Source: JBAZOY01 sp041648505
GTDB lineage: Bacteria > Desulfobacterota > Syntrophia > Syntrophales > CG2-30-49-12
DNA length: 34,947 nucleotides
Assembly: GCA_041648505.1 (NCBI GenBank)
Contig: JBAZOY010000021.1
Location: 1-34,947 of the forward strand
Reading direction: 5' to 3'
Position 1 is the first letter of the stretch, and each line of letters begins with the position of its first letter. Positions 24,317 through 32,160 of the stretch are shown in pieces. Both the position numbers and the translations under genes were made by a program. The notes beneath the pieces were generated by a model. That model was not told where the DNA came from. It was given only the letters and a program-made list of their open reading frames with translations, and searched no databases.

Positions 24317-25574
24317 GGTTAACTTTCTTTTCTATCCTTATTGTTAATATCCTGGCTTTACCCATTTTTTCTACCTTGAAGATGCAATTTCCCTCCTCGA
24401 AATAGACTTCTTCCCCTGGTGAGGGCAATTTTCCGAAAAGATGAAAAACAAAGCCGCCAACCGTCTCATAATCTTCCACCGGCATGGATATATCCATAAG
24501 GTCATTGAGATCATCGGTTGATAACTTACCTGATACAACGAAGGTATTATCATCAAGCCTCTCCCAGAGTTTTCCCCTGATACCGTATTCATCATAGATA
24601 TCTTCAAACATATCTTCGATAATATCTTCAACGGTCACCAGACCTGCAACGCCGCCGTATTCGTCGACCACAACAGCAAGTTGCATCTTTCTTACCTGAA
24701 AATCTAAAAGCAGACTGCCCACACTTTTTTCCAGGGGAATGAAGAAAGGCTTTCTTAAAAGAGTTTCGACACGAAATCGTCTTTTTTCTGATATTCTGGC
24801 TACAAGGTCCTTAGCGAACAGAATCCCCCGGATATCATCCTTATCAGTTCCATAAAGGGGTATTTTCGCATGCCCCGCCTTGACAATTTCCCTTTCTATC
24901 TCTTCTATGCTCAGGGAAAGGGGGAGGCAAAATATATCTACCCGTGGGACCATAACCTCTGAGACAGGCTTATCGGCCAGATCGAACACCCGATGGATTA
25001 GCGCTCGTTGTGACTCTTCCAGCGCTCCCTCTTTTTGACCCACATCAATGAGGGTCCTGAATTCATCTTCCATAAGAGATTCACTATCATTCTCCCCACC
25101 CTGCGGGGAAACAGATACAAACAATCCGGATATCTTTTCTAAGATCCAGACAAGAGGTCGTTCAATCCATGACAGGACAATTAAAAAAGGGGACACAAAT
25201 GAGGAGACCGGTATGGGACGGGTAACGCCCAGTGTTTTCGGGATACCTTCCAGAAAGATGAGAAGCATTGGGGACGTTACTGCAATGGCAACCCATTTTC
25301 CCTCTATGCCGAGAAAATGGATGGAAATTGATGCCACCAAAACAGATATGGTGATATTTATGGCCTCGTTACTAACGATAATAGTTATCAGGAGTTTCCT
25401 GGGGTATTTGAGAAGACGGAGGACATAAGGCAGGAAAGGGGAGCGCTCCGTTGCCATTTTATGCAGGTGAAGGGAAGTCAGGGAAAAGAGAGCAACCTCG
25501 GAACAGGAAAAAAATCCCGAGAGGATAAAGAGAAAAAACAAAAAGACAAACTCGAATATAATTTGATGAGCCAA
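24303..25574 (-). CDS. CNNM/CorC-family membrane protein (DUF21, CBS pair, CorC_HlyC), first of two
   Basis: Paralogue of the following gene with the same layout: DUF21 with SGFFSCSEVALFSL and four hydrophobic segments, CBS pair with SEVMVPRVDIF and LAVVVDEYGGVAGLVTVEDI, then MPVEDYETVGGFVFHLFGKLPSPGEE of the CorC_HlyC domain. 423 residues. The start is TTG (complement of 25572-25574). Tandem pairs of this family could form a heterodimer, since CNNM proteins are dimers through DUF21 and CBS; that is inference. It is the first gene of the minus-strand unit with the second CNNM gene and glmU, and is divergent from purD. Confidence 0.9.
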   Translation of the reverse strand: MAHQIIFEFVFLFFLFILSGFFSCSEVALFSLTSLHLHKMATERSPFLPYVLRLLKYPRKLLITIIVSNEAINITISVLVASISIHFLGIEGKWVAIAVTSPMLLIFLEGIPKTLGVTRPIPVSSFVSPFLIVLSWIERPLVWILEKISGLFVSVSPQGGENDSESLMEDEFRTLIDVGQKEGALEESQRALIHRVFDLADKPVSEVMVPRVDIFCLPLSLSIEEIEREIVKAGHAKIPLYGTDKDDIRGILFAKDLVARISEKRRFRVETLLRKPFFIPLEKSVGSLLLDFQVRKMQLAVVVDEYGGVAGLVTVEDIIEDMFEDIYDEYGIRGKLWERLDDNTFVVSGKLSTDDLNDLMDISMPVEDYETVGGFVFHLFGKLPSPGEEVYFEEGNCIFKVEKMGKARILTIRIEKKVNHDEQ

Positions 25575-25722
25575 GCTTATAAAGCCTTGAGTTGAATGAT
25601 TCCCGACCGGTTCTTTTTTAAAATGATTGTTTTTTATCCGGTGTTTACAGTTCTTTGAGCTTCCTTGTAATTATATATCAGATTTTACACGGAAAAGACA
25701 AAGAAATTTTTATCAGATTTGT

Positions 25723-25751
25723 TTGACGGGGAGAATTTTTTCCTATATTAA
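25723..25751 (+). promoter_or_regulatory. Candidate promoter of the purD operon
   Basis: TTGACG (25723-25728) is followed by TATATT at 15 bases or TATTAA at 17 bases (25746-25751). It faces purD, about 175 bases upstream of the ATG, leaving a long leader that contains the second copy of the dispersed repeat. No PurR-box or guanine riboswitch core was recognised in the leader. Confidence 0.35.
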
Positions 25752-25837
25752 ATACAACTATTCAATATTCAGGAGTCGGATTGAAAAGGTATTCCGTTAA
25801 GGATTTTCAAGTCTTGATTGTATGAAAAGGCGCATCT

Positions 25838-25912
25838 TGAAGAAGGCATTAAGTTGCATAAGGCGTATAATGCCTCTATTCTGGATTCCGGCCCCTGATT
25901 TCTGATCCCTGA
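25838..25912 (+). repeat. Dispersed 55-bp repeat, copy 2, ending in five heptamers
   Basis: Aligns to 20641-20695 over 55 bases (41 identical). The 3' end holds five contiguous degenerate heptamers: ATTCTGG, ATTCCGG, CCCCTGA, TTTCTGA and TCCCTGA (25878-25912), ending 14 bases before purD and just before its AAAGGAGAT ribosome-binding site. A stem GGCATTA/TAATGCC (25846-25852 with 25869-25875) exists in this copy but is not preserved in copy 1. A 27-codon frame (ATG 25822) passes through it. Confidence 0.6.
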
Positions 25913-25926
25913 AAGGAGATGCCAAG

Positions 25927-27258
25927 ATGCTTATTAATGTACTTTTAGTCGGCAATGGTGCCCGTGAACACGCTATTGCTGAAGCCATTACCCGGTCGAA
26001 CCGGCAGCCGAAGCTCTTCTCCTACATGAAATCCAATAACCCCGGGATTGCTTCACTTTCAGAAGAAGTTGCCATTGGCAGCTACAGTGAACTTTCAGCG
26101 ATCAGTGAATTCGCGAGGAAGTGCAATGTTCATTTTGCCGTGATTGGTCCCGAGGAACCACTGAATAACGGAGTAGTTGATACCCTGAAAGAGGCGGGAA
26201 TTCCTGCTGTGGGCCCCACACAAGATCTGGCACGTCTTGAGACTTCAAAATCATTTTTGAGGAGTTTACTCGAAAAATACAGGATACCAGGCAATCCAAG
26301 GTTCAAGGCATTTTCATCTCTGGATGGTATAGAGGATTTTCTTGGTGAACTGGACAGTATTGTCATCAAGCCTGACGGCCTGACCGGGGGAAAAGGGGTT
26401 ATGGTGCAGGGGGATCACTTCCAGACAAGAGAAGAGGCTATGAACTGCTGCCGTAGTATCTTAAGGGAACATGAAACAGTAATCGTTGAAGAGAGATTTG
26501 AGGGGGAAGAATTTTCTCTCCAATGTCTCTGTGACGGGAAAACCGTGGTGGCAACACCACTTGTCCAGGACCACAAGAGACGGTTCGTCGGCGATAAAGG
26601 TCCGAACACCGGGGGGATGGGGTCATATTCCTGCGAGGATCATACCCTGCCATTTTTAGGCAGAAAGGAAGTTGAAGAAGGACTTACCATTACGAAACAG
26701 GTAGCCGATGCCCTCTACAGAGAGACAGGAGAATACTACAAAGGAGTCATGTACGGTGGATTCATGATTACAGCCTCCGGCGTTAAATTACTTGAATACA
26801 ACGCCCGGTTTGGTGATCCCGAGGCGATGAATATCCTGCCCCTTTTGAAAACAGATTTTGTCGATCTCTGTAAATCCATTATTGATGGTACTCTCGACAG
26901 GATGAATATTGAATTTGAGAAAAAGGCAACTGTCTGTAAGTATATCGTTCCAAAGGGATACGGTCTTCCCGATGAGCATCCTGATTCAATATCAACATCC
27001 TCAAAAATTGAAGTCGGCGATGTGGGAGCTGCCCGACTGTACTATTCTTCTATTGATAAAAGAGAAGATGGGTTATATATGACTAAATCAAGGGCGCTTG
27101 GTGTGGTAGGTATAGCAAACCATCTCAGCGAGGCGGAGAGGATTGCAGAAGGTGCTGTATCGGCTATCACGGGCCCCGTGGACCACAGGCCCGATATTGG
27201 AACAGAGCAGTTGATAGGAAAGAGAATTCAACATATGCAGGAGATCAGAGGTAAGTAA
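25927..27258 (+). CDS. purD: Phosphoribosylamine-glycine ligase, archaeal-type
   Basis: ATP-grasp enzyme joining glycine to phosphoribosylamine, step two of purine synthesis. 443 residues: N-domain with VGNGAREHAIAEAI, ATP-grasp core with KPDGLTGGKGVMV, GEEFSLQCLCDGKTV, QDHKRRF, NTGGMGSYS and EYNARFGDPEAMNIL, and a C-domain ending VDHRPDIGTEQLIGKRIQHM. Bacterial PurD usually has KADGLAAGKGVxVA and a shorter, different tail. The version here, with YMKSNNPGIASLS, KP-GLTGGKG and the HRxDIGTxxLIxKRxxHM ending, is what I associate with methanogen and other archaeal PurD. Archaeal origin by transfer is inference from remembered sequences. AAAGGAGAT sits just before the ATG. purH starts ten bases after its stop. 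Confidence 0.95.
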   Translation: MLINVLLVGNGAREHAIAEAITRSNRQPKLFSYMKSNNPGIASLSEEVAIGSYSELSAISEFARKCNVHFAVIGPEEPLNNGVVDTLKEAGIPAVGPTQDLARLETSKSFLRSLLEKYRIPGNPRFKAFSSLDGIEDFLGELDSIVIKPDGLTGGKGVMVQGDHFQTREEAMNCCRSILREHETVIVEERFEGEEFSLQCLCDGKTVVATPLVQDHKRRFVGDKGPNTGGMGSYSCEDHTLPFLGRKEVEEGLTITKQVADALYRETGEYYKGVMYGGFMITASGVKLLEYNARFGDPEAMNILPLLKTDFVDLCKSIIDGTLDRMNIEFEKKATVCKYIVPKGYGLPDEHPDSISTSSKIEVGDVGAARLYYSSIDKREDGLYMTKSRALGVVGIANHLSEAERIAEGAVSAITGPVDHRPDIGTEQLIGKRIQHMQEIRGK

Positions 27259-27268
27259 GGAGAATAAT

Positions 27269-28837
27269 ATGGGAATGAATGAAATCAGGCGGGCACTGAT
27301 CAGTGTCACAGACAAGAAAGGTATTGTGGAATTCGCCAGGGAACTTTCCTCGCAATTTTCTGTGGAACTTCTCTCCACGGGAGGGACAGCATCCAAACTG
27401 AGAAGCGAGGGCATAAAAGTCACGGATGTCTCTGATTACACTGGTTTTCCCGAGATGATGGACGGCAGGTTGAAGACTCTTCATCCGAAGATACATGGAG
27501 GTCTTCTAAGCCTGCGGGATAATGAAGAGCACATTAAATCCATCAAGGAACACGGGATAGGACTGATTGACATGGTGGTGGTCAATCTCTACCAGTTCGA
27601 GGATACTGTGGCAAAAGGCTGCACCCTTGCCGAGGCTATAGAAAATATAGATATAGGCGGGCCGACCATGCTCCGGGCTGCAGCGAAAAACTACCGCTTT
27701 GTCAGCGTTGTGACCGATCCCGAAGATTACCGGAAAACACTTGAGGAAATGAAGAAAAATGGCGGAAAGATTTCGGAAGCCACTAATTATTCCCTGGCAG
27801 TAAAGACATTTCAATTGACCGCTAAATACGATGCTGCTATCTCTAACTACCTTGGTAAGATTGTCCCCGGGGAAGAAGTGAAGGTATTTCCCGATACTTT
27901 CACCATTCAATTTGCCAAAGCCCAGGAACTCCGTTACGGTGAAAACCCTCACCAAAAGGCAGCTTTCTATAAGGAGAAGGGTCCATCTCTTTCCGGTATA
28001 TCCAATGCCCGGCAGATCCAGGGGAAAGAACTATCCTATAACAACATCATGGACAGTGATGCGGCCTGGCAGATAGTATCCGATTTTGAGCTGCCCGCTG
28101 CGGTGATTATCAAGCATGCCAACCCCTGCGGTGCGGCAACCTCCACCCATGATATCTCAGAGGCCTATCGGAAAGCACGGGAGACAGACCCAGTTTCTGC
28201 CTTCGGGGGGATTGTTGCCTTTAACCGGCAGGTGAACAGGAAGGCGGCGGAAGAAATAACAGAGACTTTTCTCGAGGTCATCATTGCCCCGGCGTTTGAC
28301 GAGGATGCAGTTGCTGTATTAAGCAGGAAAAAGGCTATGAGGGTCCTGGAAATCCCGGCAGAGGGTGGAAAACAGAATGCCGGCTACGACTTCAGGCGAG
28401 TCATGGGCGGGCTACTCATCCAGGACAGGGATCATGAAGACTTTGATATAAGAAAGTCTACGGTCGTCACCAAAAGGGCGCCCACGGAAGAGGAGTACCA
28501 GGCTCTCGATTTTGCCTGGCGGGTGGTGAAGCATGTCAAATCAAATGCCATTGTCTTTGCTGTTAAAGATCAACTGGTTGGCGTGGGGGCAGGGCAGATG
28601 AGCCGGGTGGACTCGGTCAACATTGCCGGTATGAAGGCGAAACTACCGACGAAAGGGTGTGTTCTTGCCTCGGATGCCTTTTTCCCCTTCAGGGACGGCA
28701 TTGACATTGCCGCCAAGGCTGGTATCACGGCCATTATACAACCCGGCGAATCAATAAGAGATAAAGATGTAATCAAGGCTGCTGACGAGCACGGGATGAC
28801 CATGATCTTCACCGGGAAGAGGCATTTTAAACACTGA
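27269..28837 (+). CDS. purH: Bifunctional AICAR formyltransferase / IMP cyclohydrolase
   Basis: Last two steps of IMP synthesis. 522 residues. The N-terminal cyclohydrolase (MGS-like, 1-200) shows ALISVTDKKGIVEFAREL, LLSTGGTASKLR, MMDGRLKTLHPKIHGGLL and VVNLYQFEDTV. The formyltransferase domain shows RYGENPHQKAAFY, KELSYNNIMDSDAAW, IKHANPCGAA with the catalytic KH pair, DPVSAFGGIVAFNR, and the tail AGMKAKLPTKGCVLASDAFFPF. This is the ordinary bacterial fused enzyme, unlike most archaea, which use PurP/PurO; so the neighbouring archaeal-type PurD is the odd one out. GTAAGGAG before ATG 27269 marks the start. Upstream and downstream gaps are 10 and 14 bases, typical of an operon. Confidence 0.97.
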   Translation: MGMNEIRRALISVTDKKGIVEFARELSSQFSVELLSTGGTASKLRSEGIKVTDVSDYTGFPEMMDGRLKTLHPKIHGGLLSLRDNEEHIKSIKEHGIGLIDMVVVNLYQFEDTVAKGCTLAEAIENIDIGGPTMLRAAAKNYRFVSVVTDPEDYRKTLEEMKKNGGKISEATNYSLAVKTFQLTAKYDAAISNYLGKIVPGEEVKVFPDTFTIQFAKAQELRYGENPHQKAAFYKEKGPSLSGISNARQIQGKELSYNNIMDSDAAWQIVSDFELPAAVIIKHANPCGAATSTHDISEAYRKARETDPVSAFGGIVAFNRQVNRKAAEEITETFLEVIIAPAFDEDAVAVLSRKKAMRVLEIPAEGGKQNAGYDFRRVMGGLLIQDRDHEDFDIRKSTVVTKRAPTEEEYQALDFAWRVVKHVKSNAIVFAVKDQLVGVGAGQMSRVDSVNIAGMKAKLPTKGCVLASDAFFPFRDGIDIAAKAGITAIIQPGESIRDKDVIKAADEHGMTMIFTGKRHFKH

Positions 28838-28851
28838 GGGGAGATAAAAAT

Positions 28852-29364
28852 ATGGAAGAAAAAGCACCGGTTTCAGTCAGTGTCGTTGTAGGGAGTGATT
28901 CTGATCTTCCTGTCATGCGTGAGACCACGCGGATACTTGACCTCTTTAATATTCCCTACGAGGTCTTTCTGACCTCGGCCCACCGTTCACCGGACAGGAC
29001 TTCCTCTTTTGCCGGGGGAGCGGCGCAAAAAGGTATCAAGGTCATTATAGTCGGGGCCGGAGCGGCAGCCCATCTCGCCGGGGTAATCGCCTCCCGGACC
29101 ATTCTTCCGGTTATCGGTGTCCCTCTTGATGCCACATCACTTCTGGGACTGGACGCCCTTCTCTCCACAGTGCAGATGCCCGGTGGGGTGCCTGTTGCTA
29201 CGATGGCCATCGGGGGGGCAGGGGCTAAAAATGCGGCTCTGCTGGCCATTAGAATTCTTGCTCTAACTGATCAAGACTTGCGCGAAAAATTGCAGGGCTG
29301 CATAGAGGACATGGCGCGGGAAGTCGAAAAAAAACAAGAAAATATTTCATGCCGGAAATCTTGA
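28852..29364 (+). CDS. purE: N5-carboxyaminoimidazole ribonucleotide mutase
   Basis: Moves the carboxyl group of N5-CAIR to give CAIR in purine synthesis. 170 residues, single domain, octameric in the family. Motifs: VVVGSDSDLPVM, LTSAHRSPDRT, GAGAAAHLAGVIAS, LLSTVQMPGGVPVATMAIGGAGAKNAALLA. The SAHRSP and histidine-in-AAHLAG pattern fits class I PurE, which needs PurK; no purK is in the window. Some anaerobes use class II PurE with CO2, but the sequence here does not look like that type to me. Its 3' end overlaps the next gene (Sua5/YrdC) by 16 bases, so the two are translated together. Confidence 0.95.
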   Translation: MEEKAPVSVSVVVGSDSDLPVMRETTRILDLFNIPYEVFLTSAHRSPDRTSSFAGGAAQKGIKVIIVGAGAAAHLAGVIASRTILPVIGVPLDATSLLGLDALLSTVQMPGGVPVATMAIGGAGAKNAALLAIRILALTDQDLREKLQGCIEDMAREVEKKQENISCRKS

Positions 29365-29993
29365 AAATTGATCCGTCCAATCCCGATATGGCTTTGATCT
29401 CTGAAGCTGTCCGGATTATGAGAAAGGGGGGGGTTATTGCCTATCCCACTGAGACCTTTTATGGATTGGGTGCTGACGGGAAAAACGTACAAGCTGTGGA
29501 AAAGGTCTTTCTGATCAAGGGAAGAAATTTTAAAAAACCAATTTCTTTGATCATAGGGGTTCACAGCGATTTAACCGGTCTGGTTGAGGAAATGAGCGAT
29601 ACTGCCCGCCTGCTTATGGAAAGATTCTGGCCGGGGGCACTTACCCTCGTATTCAGAGCTTCTTCGAACATACCCTCCCGGCTGACGGGAGGTACAGGTA
29701 AGATTGGCATCCGTATTTCCAGTCATACAATAGCAACAGTTCTGACACAGACTCTCTTTTCTCCCATTACGGCTACCAGTGCCAATCTTTCCGGGGAAGG
29801 GGAATGCTCATCAGCCGCTGAAGTCATCCAGTGTATCGGGAATAGAATCGATGCTGTCATTGATGGGGGGCCGACACCAGGGGGAATCGGAACGACCATC
29901 CTGGATGTAACCGTCCATCCTCCAGTGGTTCTTCGTGAGGGAGTCATCCCCATTTCCTTGATAAAGGATACTGTAAGAACCGAAATTCAGTAA
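29349..29993 (+). CDS. tsaC: Threonylcarbamoyl-AMP synthase (Sua5/YrdC/YwlC)
   Basis: Makes threonylcarbamoyl-AMP from threonine, bicarbonate and ATP for the t6A37 modification of ANN-decoding tRNAs. 214 residues, so a YrdC domain only; longer Sua5 proteins have an additional C-terminal domain. Seen: GGVIAYPTETFYGLGAD, KVFLIKGRNFKKPISLIIG, RFWPGALTLVFRA, GKIGIRISSH, and ITATSANLSGEGE with the KxR...SxN nucleotide site. The gene starts within the end of purE (16-base overlap) and has no clear ribosome-binding site, which suggests it relies on readthrough coupling. The operon links it with tilS, another tRNA modification gene, three genes on. Confidence 0.92.
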   Translation: MPEILKIDPSNPDMALISEAVRIMRKGGVIAYPTETFYGLGADGKNVQAVEKVFLIKGRNFKKPISLIIGVHSDLTGLVEEMSDTARLLMERFWPGALTLVFRASSNIPSRLTGGTGKIGIRISSHTIATVLTQTLFSPITATSANLSGEGECSSAAEVIQCIGNRIDAVIDGGPTPGGIGTTILDVTVHPPVVLREGVIPISLIKDTVRTEIQ

Positions 29994-30007
29994 AGAGTCA
30001 GGTACAT

Positions 30008-30652
30008 ATGAAACAGATCAACCTCATGATATTTGATTTTGACGGGACGCTTGTAAATTCAGGGGGAGACATTGCTGCTTCAGTCAACTACACCCTTGAA
30101 AATCTTGGTATTCCAGCGATGGAACCGGAGGTGATTATTGATTTTGTGGGAGATGGTGTTAAAAAGTTGATCGAGAGATCTCTCGGCCATGATTGTCAGG
30201 ATCAATTCGATGAGGCGATGAAAATATTTACGGCCTATTACAGCGAACATATATTGGATACGACAACTTTTTACCCCGGAGTCACTGACATCCTTCAACA
30301 TTTCCAAGATAAAAAGAAAGTGATTATCACAAACAAAAGGTACAGCTTTACGAAAACAATTGCTGAAGCCCTTGACATGGAAAAATATTTTGACGATATT
30401 ATCGGGGAAGACAGTACACCTTATAAGAAACCTGATTTACGTTTATTGTCTCCTCTTATGGAGCGGTTTGGTGCAGGGTGCGATCAAACGGTTGTCATCG
30501 GTGACGGGATTAATGACATTCTCCTTGCCAAAAATACAGGAGTATTAAGTTGTGCCTTTTTAAACGGATTGGGGCACAGAGATATTCTTCTCGCCCAGAG
30601 GCCGGATTTTATCTATGAAAGTCTTTTAGAATTAAGGTCCCTTTTTTGCTGA
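30008..30652 (+). CDS. gph: HAD-family phosphatase (phosphoglycolate phosphatase-like)
   Basis: Haloacid dehalogenase-type phosphatase of 214 residues. The nucleophile motif is FDFDGTLVNSGGDI at the N-terminus; the cap domain follows (about 20-85), then the Ser/Thr/N motif in VIITNKRYSF, the lysine in YKKPDLRLL, and the acidic motif VVIGDGINDILLAKNTG. Size and cap type match Gph/PGMB-like enzymes that clear 2-phosphoglycolate, but HAD substrates are hard to predict; PPi or other small phosphates are possible. It stands 14 bases after tsaC and 40 before tilS, in the same operon-like run. The ATG start is the first codon before the conserved motif. Confidence 0.85.
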   Translation: MKQINLMIFDFDGTLVNSGGDIAASVNYTLENLGIPAMEPEVIIDFVGDGVKKLIERSLGHDCQDQFDEAMKIFTAYYSEHILDTTTFYPGVTDILQHFQDKKKVIITNKRYSFTKTIAEALDMEKYFDDIIGEDSTPYKKPDLRLLSPLMERFGAGCDQTVVIGDGINDILLAKNTGVLSCAFLNGLGHRDILLAQRPDFIYESLLELRSLFC

Positions 30653-30692
30653 TGAGGTTGCTGAAATAGTTAAAGCTATTATTTAAGTTATA

Positions 30693-32096
30693 ATGATAAG
30701 AAAAGTAAGAGAGACCATAAAAAAATATCATTTGCTCGAAAAGGGAGACGTGGTAATTGTAGCGGTCTCCGGTGGGCCGGACTCTGTAGCGCTTTTGAAA
30801 GCTCTGGGTATTTTTTCTCACGAATATATCCTTACATTAATTGCCGCGCACCTCAACCATGGGTTAAGGGATGAGGAGTCCGACAGGGACGAGGAGTTTG
30901 TGCGTGAGTTCAGCGGAGCCATGGATATTAAATTTGAATGCAAATATGCGGATATTTACTCTCTCCGGCAGGAGCAGGGACTATCCATGGAAGAGATTGC
31001 GAGAGAAGAAAGATATAAATTTCTTACTGATGTAGCCCGAAAATACAACGCACAAAAAATTGCCCTGGGACATCACCTCAATGATCAGGCTGAGACAGTA
31101 TTGATGAATTTTATCCGCGGCAGCGGTATGGAAGGCTTGAAGGGGATTCTTCCCATGCGGGAGGGTATGTATATAAGGCCCCTTATTGCCGCTACCAGAG
31201 GAGATATACTGGACTTTCTCGAAAAGAAAAGTCTCCGATTTATGACGGACAGTTCCAATGTCCATGACATCTATTTCAGGAACAGGATCCGGCATCATTT
31301 GATACCGGAATTGAAAAAGCATTACAATCCCAAGATAGAGGAAAACCTTGCCCATATGGCAGAGATTATACGTCTGGAGGATGACTACATAAAAACAGTT
31401 CTCAAGAGTGTCCTTTCAGAATGCGTGTTTGACGAGGGCAAGGAGGGAATCAGGATTAATATTCCTGAATTTTTCACGCTCCACGAGGCGATACAAAACC
31501 GGGCAATAAAAACTCTTCTCCAGCGATTTTCCCTTCTAAAGGGCGGCATCGGTTATCTTCATGTCAAGTCGGTGATAGACCTTATCCGTGGTGTTCGCTC
31601 TTGCGGTCGTTTGCATCTTCCCTTCAACGTTGAGGTAAGGCGTGAGTATAATTTACTTATCATTTCCAGGCGGAATAGACCGGAGGGCAGGGCAGGGGAG
31701 GGAGACATAAGCCAATTTTCTTATGATGTTACGATACCGGGCAAGGTTAAAATTCTTGAATTAGATATGACGATGGTCTTTGATATTATGGATAAACCTT
31801 CACACAATATCGTTTTTAACGGTGAAAATATTGCCTATATGGATTTTGAAGCGATAAAATTTCCGCTGGTCGTAAGAAATTTAAGGCCGGCAGATAATAT
31901 ACAGCCTCTCGGTATGAAGGGAACAAAAAAGTTAAAGGATTACTTTATTGATAATAAGGTTTTGCCGCGCATGAGAAAGAAAATACCCCTTTTGGTAAAT
32001 GGACAATCTGTCCTCTGGATTGGGGGAATGAGATTAAGTGAGCGGGTAAAAATTACCGATAAGACGAGAAGGGTGGTAAAGGTAGAAATTATTTGA
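30693..32096 (+). CDS. tilS: tRNA(Ile)-lysidine synthetase
   Basis: Converts the wobble C34 of tRNA-Ile (CAU) to lysidine so that it reads AUA; essential in bacteria. 467 residues. The PP-loop is VIVAVSGGPDSVALL, followed by AAHLNHGLRDEESDRD, ALGHHLNDQAETVLMNFIRG, and RPLIAATRGDILDFL with DSSN and RNRIRHHLIPEL. The N-terminal ATPase domain (1-215) is followed by the TilS middle and C-terminal domains, ending with VVRNLRPADNIQPLGMKGTK and LPRMRKKIPLL, as usual. ATG 30693 has no obvious Shine-Dalgarno sequence, which is odd for an operon gene. tilS-ftsH is a frequent neighbour pair across bacteria. Confidence 0.96.
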   Translation: MIRKVRETIKKYHLLEKGDVVIVAVSGGPDSVALLKALGIFSHEYILTLIAAHLNHGLRDEESDRDEEFVREFSGAMDIKFECKYADIYSLRQEQGLSMEEIAREERYKFLTDVARKYNAQKIALGHHLNDQAETVLMNFIRGSGMEGLKGILPMREGMYIRPLIAATRGDILDFLEKKSLRFMTDSSNVHDIYFRNRIRHHLIPELKKHYNPKIEENLAHMAEIIRLEDDYIKTVLKSVLSECVFDEGKEGIRINIPEFFTLHEAIQNRAIKTLLQRFSLLKGGIGYLHVKSVIDLIRGVRSCGRLHLPFNVEVRREYNLLIISRRNRPEGRAGEGDISQFSYDVTIPGKVKILELDMTMVFDIMDKPSHNIVFNGENIAYMDFEAIKFPLVVRNLRPADNIQPLGMKGTKKLKDYFIDNKVLPRMRKKIPLLVNGQSVLWIGGMRLSERVKITDKTRRVVKVEII

Positions 32097-32160
32097 AATA
32101 ATGGAATGGATATTATAAGAGTACCAAAAAAGTCTGAATAGAAATTAGAGGAGAACAATA

